DNA of 53,958 bases, from positions 1 to 53,958 of the forward strand of contig PAIY01000205.1 in the NCBI GenBank assembly GCA_002704825.1, given 5' to 3'. How positions within the stretch are numbered: the first letter of the stretch is position 1; every line of letters starts with the position of its first letter. Shown here piece by piece: positions 45,490 through 53,706 of the stretch. The stretch is from Phycisphaeraceae bacterium. GTDB taxonomy: Bacteria; Planctomycetota; Phycisphaerae; Phycisphaerales; Phycisphaeraceae. The notes under the pieces are model-generated. The model saw nothing but the letters and a program-made list of their open reading frames with translations. It made no database searches and was not told where the DNA came from. A program made the translations under genes and the position numbers.

Positions 45490-45569
45490 CATTTAGCTGC
45501 ATCGCATGCGATGCGTTTTCCTCGTACAGATGTACCAGGCGAACGCATCACAAGTGATGCGGCTAAATG
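45490..45569. repeat. 80-nt near-perfect cruciform
   Basis: A 28-nt arm at 45490-45517 (starting CATTTAGCTGCATC) is inverted at 45542-45569 with only a few mismatches, and the 24-nt centre has its own CCT-GTAC/GTAC-AGG pairing. It lies between rpsR and the Nif3-like gene, 16 nt after the latter's stop. Without a U-tract, it is not a normal terminator; a dispersed intergenic repeat or small structured RNA is possible. Confidence 0.7.
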
Positions 45570-45584
45570 GGGAAAGAATAATCA

Positions 45585-46712
45585 TTACCCGAACACGTTG
45601 GGCGCCTGATCCGCAGTACTGATTTGCCAATTGATGCTCCGTGCACCTCGTTCGATGAGCATATCACGGAGTCTTGGCAGGAATGGGCGTTCGGTCTGGG
45701 TGTGTCCTGCAAGCAGCAGATGAATACCACGATCGACTGCAGCGAGCATGTCGTGGTGACGCATCTCGCCGGTGATGTAGAGGTCGACATTTTTCAGTGA
45801 TCCCAGAAACGAGCCCCCTGCTCCAGCACAGACACCGATGCGGCGGATACTCGGCTGATCGTCACCGGGGACTTTGCAGATTTCCAGCGTTTTGACGCCA
45901 AGGTGTTTTTTGAGTCGGGCGATGCAGGTCTGCAATGACAGTGATTTCTGCAGTGTGATGATGCGGCCCATGCCCTGCTTGACGGTGACGGGTTCGGCAT
46001 GCAGCGGGATGATGTCGAAGGCCGGTTCCTCATAGGGGTGTGTCTGCCGTAAAGCCGTGATGACATCGGGCAGACAATTGCCGGGAGTTGCGGGGACGAT
46101 CATTTCGAGCTTGGCTTCGGGGGCATATTCGAGTTTACCTGCTTTGCCGACAGTTGGGTTGGACGCTTTGTTACCGAGAAAGGTCCCGGTGCCTTCTGTG
46201 ACAAAGCTGCATTGTTCGTAGTTGCCGATGACGCCGGCGCCTGCCACAGAGAGTGCGACGCGGAGCATGTCCATCTTGTCCATGGGGACGAAGGTGACGA
46301 GTTTGTATTGCTTGCTGGTCGGCGTGACAGCCGGTTCGATGGGAACGACGGTGCCTTTGCCGAACGGTTCAGTCAGCCAATCGTTGACACCGTTTTCTGC
46401 TGCATCCAGTGCGGTATGCGGTGAGTAGATGGCAATTTTCTTTTCGATGGCTCGGAGCACGATACGCGACTTGGTTTCATCATCCGTGACGGTTTTGAGT
46501 GCTTTGAAAATCGGGGGGTGATACGCCACGATGAGATTGGCTTTCACGGCGATGGCTTCTTCGAGAACCGCTTCGGTCAGATCGATACAAATAAGGGCTT
46601 TACGGACATTGGCCGTGCTGTTGCCGACGAGCAGGCCGACATTGTCCCAGTCTTCAGCCATGTGTATTGGGGCGATTTCGTTGAAGATCGCAGTGAGTTG
46701 GTCCATTTTCAT
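45585..46712 (-). CDS. Nif3-like dinuclear metal-centre protein (DUF34)
   Basis: A 375-aa protein of the Nif3/YbgI/YqfO family. The metal-binding histidines are in VAYHPPIF, YSPHTALD and LAGHTQTERPF. The central 120 residues (…YKLVTFVPMDKMDMLRVALSVAGAGVIGNYEQCSF…, …HPYEEPAFDIIPL) are the PII-like insertion that marks the long YqfO form. Family members form hexamers; a role resembling GTP cyclohydrolase I type 2 has been proposed but the physiological role is unsettled. Confidence 0.92.
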   Translation of the reverse strand: MKMDQLTAIFNEIAPIHMAEDWDNVGLLVGNSTANVRKALICIDLTEAVLEEAIAVKANLIVAYHPPIFKALKTVTDDETKSRIVLRAIEKKIAIYSPHTALDAAENGVNDWLTEPFGKGTVVPIEPAVTPTSKQYKLVTFVPMDKMDMLRVALSVAGAGVIGNYEQCSFVTEGTGTFLGNKASNPTVGKAGKLEYAPEAKLEMIVPATPGNCLPDVITALRQTHPYEEPAFDIIPLHAEPVTVKQGMGRIITLQKSLSLQTCIARLKKHLGVKTLEICKVPGDDQPSIRRIGVCAGAGGSFLGSLKNVDLYITGEMRHHDMLAAVDRGIHLLLAGHTQTERPFLPRLRDMLIERGARSINWQISTADQAPNVFG

Positions 46713-46805
46713 GGTTAAAAAGTCTCCGGTTTCTCGCTGAAAGTTACAGCAGATGACAGTTTTGTGCCGATAACAAGTGTAACAGGTTTAACTGAGGTGT
46801 TGTTG

Positions 46806-47516
46806 ATGTCCCAGACTGTCAATTCGTCAAAACAAGTGATCCCCGGCCTGCCTCGCAAGCCGCTGACTCCCGAGCAGCAGTTGGAGGCGTTAAACCGCGT
46901 GCAAAGCCAGGCTGAAGCGCGCGTGGAATTGGGACTCAAACTTTTCAAGGCTGCGGAGAACCATACACGGAGCCAACAGAAAATGCTTGATCAAATCAAA
47001 GCCGAGCAGCAGCAACTCCGGGATCAGGTCAATGAAGATGTCGCCAAATCCCTGCATGCCTATGATCAATGGGTCGGGCAGATGGATGAGAATTTCACAC
47101 GATCCCTTCAGAATCTCGAAGCCAAGATCGAACGCCTGCAGGAAAACTGGATGGCCACGCAGCAGCGCATCGAAGCCATGATCGAACGCTCCGCACAGAT
47201 GTTTGCCGTCACGCATGGTATGGATAATCCCGTGACTGACGAGGCTCCCGAGCAATCACAGGCTCAGCAACAAGCCCAGGTCACCGAAGAAGAAACACCC
47301 CACGCGATCTCGATCGCCCCGGTGGAAGACGATACCGAAATACAAGACGAATCAAACGAATCGGACGCAACCATTGAGGCTCAAACCGCCGAACCTCAAG
47401 CTCAAGAGCAACCAAAGGTCCAACCCCGCTTAAAGCCCGAATCCGGTGCCATGTACACCGATCTGCTTAAGCAATTACGTCAACAGGCGGACGAGAGGAA
47501 GTCGGAGGAGTCGTAA
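46806..47516 (+). CDS. Coiled-coil protein of unknown function
   Basis: A 236-aa protein. Residues about 20-150 are charged and helical with heptad-like spacing (…LLEALNRVQSQAEARVELGLKLFKAAENHTRSQQKMLDQIKAEQ…), followed by a Gln/Glu/Ala-rich low-complexity region. No membrane segment is seen. I chose ATG 46806, with GAGG about 9 nt upstream, over a GTG at 46764. It diverges from the Nif3-like gene and ends at its own terminator. No family is recognised; a structural or scaffold role is only suggested by the coiled coil. Confidence 0.65.
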   Translation: MSQTVNSSKQVIPGLPRKPLTPEQQLEALNRVQSQAEARVELGLKLFKAAENHTRSQQKMLDQIKAEQQQLRDQVNEDVAKSLHAYDQWVGQMDENFTRSLQNLEAKIERLQENWMATQQRIEAMIERSAQMFAVTHGMDNPVTDEAPEQSQAQQQAQVTEEETPHAISIAPVEDDTEIQDESNESDATIEAQTAEPQAQEQPKVQPRLKPESGAMYTDLLKQLRQQADERKSEES

Positions 47517-47561
47517 AACCGATGAACCCATCGGCCGCGTCCAGTACAACATTGGAGAAAG

Positions 47562-47591
47562 AAAAGCCCGGCAAATTGTCGGGCTTTTTTA
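47562..47591 (+). terminator. Rho-independent terminator
   Basis: AAAAGCCCG (47563-47570) pairs with CGGGCTTTTTT (47580-47590) around a short loop; it follows the coiled-coil gene. Confidence 0.85.
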
Positions 47592-47744
47592 TTGGGAAAG
47601 TAAAAAAAGGGAGCAGTGATTAGGGAGTAGGGAAAGACAAGAATCGACATTGTTCCAAAATTCACATGCACAAATCACATCTTGCCAAACACAGAACAAA
47701 CTGCATACAAAGTCCAAAGCCCTTCAGTGGGGGATTCAGGTAGT

Positions 47745-47772
47745 TTGGAGGGCTGACGACAAAGCCCTCCAA
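47745..47772. other. TTGGAGGGCT hairpin
   Basis: TTGGAGGGCT (47745-47754) is exactly inverted at 47763-47772. It lies in the 301-nt gap before the convergent purN end and may be a weak terminator for purN. Nothing else is recognised in this gap. Confidence 0.45.
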
Positions 47773-47892
47773 CTCATATTGCACGCAGTTCAATTTAATG
47801 TTTTATGGGGTCTGGGGAGTTGCCCAGCAGCGCAGCGTCGAAGCGCGAGCAGCGCACAACCCCTGGCTTGAATCAAAAAATTGACGACTTGA

Positions 47893-48534
47893 TCACCGCA
47901 CCAACGCCCGACGCCCCACCACTGACACGCGTCCCTGACACAGCGCTTCCAACGCTTCGATATATGCAATCGTCTCCTGCTCAAAGACACGATCCGCCAA
48001 CTTGTCCGCATCGTCATCAGCCAGTACGGGGCAAACCCGCTGCACCAGGATCGGGCCGGTATCATACGTGTCATCACAAAAATGCACCGTACACCCCGAA
48101 ACCTTGGCGCCATGTTCAATGACAGCTTCATGGACATGATGACCGTACATCCCCTTGCCCCCGAAACTCGGCAGCAATGCGGGATGGATATTGATCACAC
48201 GATTGACAAAATCTTTGGGGACCGGCAACAACACCATGTAACCAGCTAAACACACATAGTCCGCCCCGCTCTCACGGATCAATTGCCAATTGGCGTCTGC
48301 AAACGCCTGCAAATCCGCGTAATCCTTGCGGCGAATAATATGCGTCGGCAAGCCCAGATTCTCGGCGCGCGTCAAGCCATACACGTCAGGCAGGGAGCTG
48401 ATCACCGTCGTTATTTCGGCATCCAACTTGCCTTCTGCGATCGCATCGGCAATATTCTGTAGTGTCCGACCTGACCCGCTTAAGAGCACAGCCAACTTCA
48501 AGTGGCCCGATGGGCATGTTTGTGGTTCTGTCAT
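47893..48534 (-). CDS. purN: Phosphoribosylglycinamide formyltransferase
   Basis: A 213-aa enzyme transferring a formyl group from 10-formyl-THF to GAR in purine synthesis. Visible motifs are AVLLSGSGRTLQN (phosphate loop), the catalytic INIHPALLPSFGGKGMYGHHVHEAVIEHG and HFCDDTYDTGPILVQ with the key Asn/His/Asp. The start at 48534 avoids overlap with the divergent gluQ; an upstream ATG at 48570 would overlap it. Only 21 nt separate the two starts, so the promoters must lie within each other's 5' ends. Confidence 0.95.
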   Translation of the reverse strand: MTEPQTCPSGHLKLAVLLSGSGRTLQNIADAIAEGKLDAEITTVISSLPDVYGLTRAENLGLPTHIIRRKDYADLQAFADANWQLIRESGADYVCLAGYMVLLPVPKDFVNRVINIHPALLPSFGGKGMYGHHVHEAVIEHGAKVSGCTVHFCDDTYDTGPILVQRVCPVLADDDADKLADRVFEQETIAYIEALEALCQGRVSVVGRRALVR

Positions 48535-48555
48535 GTCGGCAGGATACTTTACACC

Positions 48556-49503
48556 ATGGCATCTATGCAACGTACAACCCGACTCGCACCCTCACCCACC
48601 GGCGCACTTCACCTTGGAAATGCACGAACCTTCCTGATTAACTGGGTCTTAGCCAAACAAAACCATTGGCAAATTGTCCTGCGCATCGAAGACCTCGACA
48701 GCCCGCGCGTCAAGCCCTGGGCCAAGCAGCAAGCCATCGATGACCTCACATGGCTGCAGATGGATTGGGACAGCTACGTCGGCTTTCAACTCGATGATCT
48801 CTCCCCCTACGAGCAAGCCATGGATCACCTGCGAGACAAGCATCTGATCTACCCCTGCCAATGCACACGCAAGGAAATCGTCCAGGCCCAATCCGCGCCG
48901 CATGACGATGATCACGAACTTTGCTACCCCGGCACATGTCGTCCTGCTGATATGGCCACCGTCCCCATCACCGCGCCGGAGTCCGCGTGGCGAGTAATCG
49001 CTGCAGACCATGAGATCACTTACACCGATGCCTTTGCTGGCAAGCAGGCACACAATGTTGCCCAGCAGGTTGGGGACTTTGTCATTGCAACCAAAGCAGG
49101 CTTACCTGCGTATCAACTGGCGGTCGTGGTGGATGATCACCGACAAGGTGTCACAGACATCGTCCGTGGCGATGACCTGTTACGATCCGCTTCTCGACAG
49201 ATGTGGCTTTACCAATGTCTGGGGTACGACCCCCTGCCAACCTATTGGCATCTGCCGTTGGTACTCGGGCCTGATGGTCGACGACTCGCCAAACGACATG
49301 GTGATACGCGGCTGAGTTATTACCGTGATGCTGGGACGCCTGCGGAAAAAGTCATCGGCCTGATTGCATACTGGTCGGGCACGCAATCACAACGCGCCCC
49401 CATGTCGGCTGCGGAGTTTGCTCAGCAATTCGACATCACTCAACTTTCACATGATCCGGTGACCTTCACCGAAGAGGATGACCAATGGCTTATCACAAAC
49501 TGA
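48556..49503 (+). CDS. gluQ: Glutamyl-Q tRNA(Asp) synthetase
   Basis: A 315-aa truncated glutamyl-tRNA synthetase paralogue. It has the HIGH-like ALHLGNART, the zinc ligands CQC…CYPGTC, and the KMSKS equivalent LAKRHGDT. It lacks the anticodon-binding C-terminal domain, as expected for GluQ, which attaches glutamate to queuosine at position 34 of tRNA-Asp. It starts at 48556 and overlaps the next gene by 19 nt. Confidence 0.93.
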   Translation: MASMQRTTRLAPSPTGALHLGNARTFLINWVLAKQNHWQIVLRIEDLDSPRVKPWAKQQAIDDLTWLQMDWDSYVGFQLDDLSPYEQAMDHLRDKHLIYPCQCTRKEIVQAQSAPHDDDHELCYPGTCRPADMATVPITAPESAWRVIAADHEITYTDAFAGKQAHNVAQQVGDFVIATKAGLPAYQLAVVVDDHRQGVTDIVRGDDLLRSASRQMWLYQCLGYDPLPTYWHLPLVLGPDGRRLAKRHGDTRLSYYRDAGTPAEKVIGLIAYWSGTQSQRAPMSAAEFAQQFDITQLSHDPVTFTEEDDQWLITN

Positions 49504-49970
49504 TCCAACGTATGCTTCTGTTCCTGGCGCTGGCATTGATCGCCTGCACGCCACAGGACGCAGACACCAACACCCTGCCGGTGACGATTGGCAAGCAGAC
49601 GTTCAATCTCGAATTGGCCATCACGATCAACCAACGCTTCCAGGGCTTATCGGACCGCAAAGAGATTGCTGGCGATGGTGGCATGCTCTTTGTGTTCAAG
49701 GATGCCAAGAAGCGGACGTTTGTGATGCGCAAGTGTTACGTCCCCATCGACATTATCTTTCTGGACCCCAGTCAGCGGATCGTGAAAATGCATGCCATGC
49801 AGGTCGAACCCTATGACACACCCGAGCAGGACCTCAAGGGTTATCCCAGTCGATGGCCTGCGATGTATGCCATCGAGTTGGCCGGCGGGACACTTGAAAA
49901 ACTCAAACTCAAAGATGGCGATAAAATCCCCTTTCACATACCTGAGGACGTTAAGCAGCAGGTGCAATGA
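49485..49970 (+). CDS. DUF192-family lipoprotein
   Basis: A 161-aa protein. The N-terminus MAYHKLIQRMLLFLALALIACTP is a lipoprotein signal with the lipobox ending at Cys21. The rest is DUF192: LELAITINQRFQGLSDRKEI…GGMLFVF, RTFVMRKCYVPIDIIFLDP and KMHAMQVEPYD. The domain is widespread but of unknown function. It overlaps gluQ by 19 nt. Confidence 0.88.
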   Translation: MAYHKLIQRMLLFLALALIACTPQDADTNTLPVTIGKQTFNLELAITINQRFQGLSDRKEIAGDGGMLFVFKDAKKRTFVMRKCYVPIDIIFLDPSQRIVKMHAMQVEPYDTPEQDLKGYPSRWPAMYAIELAGGTLEKLKLKDGDKIPFHIPEDVKQQVQ

Positions 49971-50026
49971 CCCGATACCAAGAGACAACGGCCCGTTGAT
50001 CCTGTTTCTGGAAGCTGCACTGTCTC

Positions 50027-51328
50027 ATGCCCATCAAGACGCTGACAATTCTCGAATCGCATCCGACAGCACAAAGCGCCTTTCTAGCCAATGGCGTGCT
50101 TTCTTATTGGCATAGCGAAGAACGTCCGGAAGTCATCAACCTGACGCTGGACCAGTTCGTCGAAAATCGCCAATACCGTGAACGCACCGCGGTGGCATGG
50201 ATCATTCTCGATCAGTTCGGTGCAGCCAAGTTCACCAACGTCTGCGCCAAGCTCCAGGAAAAAAACATCCCGATAATGCTCACCCGCACCCACGAAGTCG
50301 CCGGTGCCGGTTCAGCGTATCAACCCGGTATCGTCATCGGCCCGCCCGGTGCGCCGCCCGCAGCACTTTGTGCGATTCTCCGCACGCTCTGGTGTCAGGG
50401 TGAAGTCGTTGAGCATCTACATTCTGAGATCCGTTATCTGCAGGCTCATCAGGGTGGTCTCTGTGATCAGATGGGGAAGATCGACGAAGAGCTTCGCTTG
50501 GCTGCTCAGCTTCAACGTGAGTTCCTGCCACGCACGATGCCCGATATCCCGGAGATGAATTTCCAGATTCTCTTCCGTCCCGCCAGCTATGTCAGTGGTG
50601 ATATTTACGATGTGATTCGTCTTGATGAAGATCACATTGGCTTCTTCCTGGCTGACGCTGTTGGGCATGGTGTTCCTGCTGCATTGATGACGATGTACAT
50701 CAAGCGATCACTGCGAACCAAGGAAATTGATCCCGATTCAGAACGTGGTTACCGCATCATCAAACCCTCTGAATCACTGGGGCGTTTGAATGTTGACCTG
50801 GCTAATCAACCCACCGAACAAATCCGTTTTGCGACGGCGGTCTATGGCGTGATCAATCGCAAAACGTTGGAATGCACCGTCTCCCGTGCCGGTCATCCCC
50901 TGCCGCTTTTGCTGCGTCACAAGGGTGAACCCGAATGGCTTGATCCCGAAGGTGCAATGCTGGGCATCATTGAAGATGAAGTCTACGAAGACCAGACCGT
51001 GCAACTGCAACCAGGCGACCGTCTGATGTTCTACAGCGACGGCTTTGAACTTTCCTTCCCTGACGGGGATGGCAATGATGATCAGGGACAGGGTCTTGCC
51101 AACACGCAGTATGAAAAAGAATTTCTCGATCTGGCACGCGTCCCAGCCGAAGTTGCCATGGAACATTTGGCGATGAAACTCGACAACCAATCCGGCTCAC
51201 TGCATCAGCGTGATGACCTGTCCGTGGTCTGGCTGACCATCCGTGACAAACAAGCTGCCCAGGTGGAAGCCGAGTTCGCCCGCAATCAGGCCATGATGGG
51301 TAACGTCCCGTTAAGCGAAGCAGGTTGA
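50027..51328 (+). CDS. SpoIIE/RsbU-type PP2C phosphatase
   Basis: A 433-aa protein. Residues 1-120 resemble a degenerate receiver (…AWIILDQFG…, GIVIGPPGAPPAAL) without the usual acidic pocket. A short coiled coil (EELRLAAQLQREFLP) leads to a SpoIIE phosphatase domain with metal ligands in VSGDIYDV, FLADAVGHG and MFYSDGF. Such proteins dephosphorylate anti-sigma antagonist proteins. No partner genes are adjacent. Confidence 0.88.
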   Translation: MPIKTLTILESHPTAQSAFLANGVLSYWHSEERPEVINLTLDQFVENRQYRERTAVAWIILDQFGAAKFTNVCAKLQEKNIPIMLTRTHEVAGAGSAYQPGIVIGPPGAPPAALCAILRTLWCQGEVVEHLHSEIRYLQAHQGGLCDQMGKIDEELRLAAQLQREFLPRTMPDIPEMNFQILFRPASYVSGDIYDVIRLDEDHIGFFLADAVGHGVPAALMTMYIKRSLRTKEIDPDSERGYRIIKPSESLGRLNVDLANQPTEQIRFATAVYGVINRKTLECTVSRAGHPLPLLLRHKGEPEWLDPEGAMLGIIEDEVYEDQTVQLQPGDRLMFYSDGFELSFPDGDGNDDQGQGLANTQYEKEFLDLARVPAEVAMEHLAMKLDNQSGSLHQRDDLSVVWLTIRDKQAAQVEAEFARNQAMMGNVPLSEAG

Positions 51329-51369
51329 GTCGACTGCATCTCCCGCGTCTTTGGTATAAAGTATTTCAG

Positions 51370-51570
51370 CCACAGATGCACACAGATCAACACAGATATT
51401 CAAGACAATGATAAAAGCCGTGTCGCTCCTGCTGCACGAGTTGCTTGACCTGATATCAAACAAGGCAACCCGCGACCCGGGAGGGTCACGGCTTTGATGA
51501 CGAAAAAATGAATTAAATGTTCGCTTCTGTCTGGTTGTCTTTATCTGTGTTGATCTGTGTGCATCTGTGG
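51370..51570. mobile_element. 201-bp MITE-like element with perfect 29-bp inverted ends
   Basis: The left end (51370-51398, starting CCACAGATGCACACAG) is exactly inverted at 51542-51570. The core is itself structured: AAAGCCGTG/CACGGCTTT (51414-51422 and 51487-51495), CTCC/GGAG (51426-51429, 51480-51483), and GTTGCTTG/CAAGGCAAC (51440-51447, 51461-51469). End sequences resembling repeated 'ATCTGTG' units are common intergenic repeats in many environmental bacteria. No gene fits inside. It sits 55 nt before aat and may influence it. Confidence 0.75.
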
Positions 51571-51625
51571 TTCATTTGCCTTGGTACATTGTGCATTAAA
51601 TGCATCACCGTTTATCATTGCCACC

Positions 51626-52261
51626 ATGTCCGACGACGTTCCCGATCAACTTGATGCTCAGTTACTGCTGCGTGCTTATGCCCAAGGTGCGTTCCCGATG
51701 ACCGAGCCGGACACGGGGGAGATTTACTGGTATCACCCCGACCCGCGTGCAATCCTGCCATTGGATCAGATGCACATCTCACGCAGTCTTCGACGCCGAT
51801 TAAGACAACAGCCGTTTGAGATTCGGCAGGACACGTCGTTTCGCCAGGTGATGATCGAATGCGCCAAACCACGCAAGCATGAAGCTGAATCGTGGATTGA
51901 TGATCGGTTTATTGATGCGTATACCGACCTGCATGAGATGGGGTTTGCCCACTGCGTCGAAGCCTGGGAAGACGGCGAGTTGGTTGGCGGTGTCTACGGT
52001 GTTTCCATCAACGGACTCTTTGCAGGTGAGTCGATGTTCAGCCGACGAACGGACGCTTCCAAAGTCTGTCTGGTTCACTTGGTGGAACATCTGAACCAAC
52101 GTGGCTATGAGCTTTTGGACGTGCAATTTCAAAATGATCACATTGCACAATTCGGCGTGATTGAAATCCCACGCGAGCAATACATTCAGCGATTAAATGC
52201 TGCAATTCAAGCACCAATCACCTGGCAGGATATCTGTTCTGAGGATGACGCTGACGATTGA
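51626..52261 (+). CDS. aat: Leucyl/phenylalanyl-tRNA-protein transferase
   Basis: A 211-aa Aat. It shows LLLRAYAQGAFPM…EIYWYHPDPRAILPL, the SRSLRRRLRQ basic helix, ESWIDDRFIDAYTDLHEMGFAHCVEAWEDGELVGGVYGVSINGLFAGESMFSRRTDASKV (described by its key motif GESMFSR) and LLDVQFQNDH. It adds Leu or Phe to N-terminal Lys/Arg to mark proteins for ClpSAP. ATG 51626 starts MSDDVPDQLDAQLL; the frame is open upstream to 51557, inside the repeat element. Confidence 0.94.
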   Translation: MSDDVPDQLDAQLLLRAYAQGAFPMTEPDTGEIYWYHPDPRAILPLDQMHISRSLRRRLRQQPFEIRQDTSFRQVMIECAKPRKHEAESWIDDRFIDAYTDLHEMGFAHCVEAWEDGELVGGVYGVSINGLFAGESMFSRRTDASKVCLVHLVEHLNQRGYELLDVQFQNDHIAQFGVIEIPREQYIQRLNAAIQAPITWQDICSEDDADD

Positions 52262-52315
52262 AAACTGTCATTTAATAGAGCATTCCAATCATTTTACTTC
52301 ACACCTTGGTTGATT

Positions 52316-52404
52316 TCGTCATTCCCGCAAAGGCGGGAATCCAGTGGCATTCAGTGCGCACTTGCAAGTTCCACTGGACTCCCGCCTGCGCGGGAGTGAC
52401 GGAA
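52316..52404. repeat. Dispersed 89-bp repeat, copy 2 (inverted relative to 44823)
   Basis: Reads CGTCATTCCCGCAAAGGCGGG… to …CCCGCCTGCGCGGGAGTGACGG and matches the reverse complement of 44823-44909 with only scattered changes, including the central GTGCGCACTTGCAAGTTCC. It lies between aat and the convergent LysM gene. Confidence 0.75.
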
Positions 52405-52481
52405 AGTGGCGCTTCGTAATTTTAACGACTCAGGCTACGAACAGAGAGCTGGCATGTCTGCATGGCCTGTTGCAAAAAAGA

Positions 52482-53675
52482 TTAGTCGGGCAACTTCAAT
52501 GTTTGTCCGACGTGAAGTGCATCGGCTTGGTGGATACCGTTACTGCGGGCGATATCGAGCCAACGTTGACCGTTGCCATAGTACCGCATCGCGATGGACC
52601 AGAGCGTATCACCCTTGCGGACCTGATAAACATCGGGCTTGATTTGTACCACCGGCTGAGGCACAGGGACAGGCTCAACTTCAGGCTCTGCCATCACCAA
52701 CGTTTGCTGTGAAACAGGAGCAGGTGTCGCAAGCAATGCTGCAATCGCACGGTCGGTCTCGTCCATTGCCTCCGGTTCCGATGGCCTGGCTTGCTCTGTT
52801 GTGACAGACTCCGAAACAACCACATCCTGTGATTCGCGCATTTGTTCTACCGGAGCTTCATCACTTGTTGCTGTCTGCCTGGTTGAATTGAATGTCTGAG
52901 GTTCAGCAACAGCGCCAACATTCGGCGTCGAATCCATTACATCATCAGTAGGATTGGCGACATCCTGCAGCGAGGCAGCATTCTGATTCTGCTCTTGCGA
53001 ATCATTGCCCAGTAAAACCAGCTGTTCATTACGCTGCTTCTGAGACTCGGCAGGAAGCGAAGTCTGAGTTTCGGTTTCATCTGATGACGCCATGATCGCC
53101 TGCAAGATCGGCGAGATCGTGGTGGTCGAACCGGTCGGTTGGCCTGTCGGCTGATACGGTTGAGATTGCAACTGAGATTGCTCGATGGGCAGTAACACCA
53201 GTGCATCGGACTGCTGAACATCAGGCAGAGTTGATGGTTGAATGGTTGGCGAAGTAGATGATCCATCCGCTGGCTTGATCCAGGTGTAATCCACCTTGGT
53301 CTGGGACGAGTTCTCGGGAGCAACCATCACTTCTTGCTGAGACAAAACCACCGGTTCACTCAAGACCGTTGGCATGATCGGCGTGTTCATATCCTGCGTC
53401 ACGATAGGCATGGGCGGAGTTTGCGGTTGCACTTGAGGCTGCCATGTTTGGACGGGCTGCGTTGTCGTCGACATCGTCGTCACTGGCATGGTTTGACGGT
53501 ATGGCGCGTATGGCGAAGTCGCACGCGGCGGCGCGGGGGTCGGATGCAACACAGGTGTCTGCACCTTGGCGTACTGCGGATTGCGTGGCATTTTGATGTA
53601 CTCAGAACGCGAAGGATGACAACCAGCCAACACGCCCAAGCCAAGCAGCAAACATCCCAATCGTTTATCAATCAT
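52482..53675 (-). CDS. LysM-domain lipoprotein
   Basis: A 397-aa protein. A lipoprotein signal ends at Cys19 (LLLGLGVLAGC). A long Pro/Gln/Thr/Ser-rich, probably disordered middle follows. The last 50 residues are one LysM module (VYQVRKGDTLWSIAMRYYGNGQRWLDIARSNGI…), which binds N-acetylglucosamine in peptidoglycan. It probably links outer membrane and cell wall. It is convergent with aat. Confidence 0.85.
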   Translation of the reverse strand: MIDKRLGCLLLGLGVLAGCHPSRSEYIKMPRNPQYAKVQTPVLHPTPAPPRATSPYAPYRQTMPVTTMSTTTQPVQTWQPQVQPQTPPMPIVTQDMNTPIMPTVLSEPVVLSQQEVMVAPENSSQTKVDYTWIKPADGSSTSPTIQPSTLPDVQQSDALVLLPIEQSQLQSQPYQPTGQPTGSTTTISPILQAIMASSDETETQTSLPAESQKQRNEQLVLLGNDSQEQNQNAASLQDVANPTDDVMDSTPNVGAVAEPQTFNSTRQTATSDEAPVEQMRESQDVVVSESVTTEQARPSEPEAMDETDRAIAALLATPAPVSQQTLVMAEPEVEPVPVPQPVVQIKPDVYQVRKGDTLWSIAMRYYGNGQRWLDIARSNGIHQADALHVGQTLKLPD

Positions 53676-53706
53676 GCCAACCCTCCAGTGAACTTTCTCA
53701 AGCGGA

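Noticed and set aside
48556..49503. gluQ as a truncated gltX pseudogene
   Set aside because: Zinc ligands, HLGN and KRHGD motifs and length fit an intact GluQ, which naturally lacks the anticodon domain.
51411..51500. Structured core of the repeat as SRP RNA or a known riboswitch
   Set aside because: The conserved SRP loop and tetraloop motifs, and the c-di-GMP or SAM aptamer cores, are missing.
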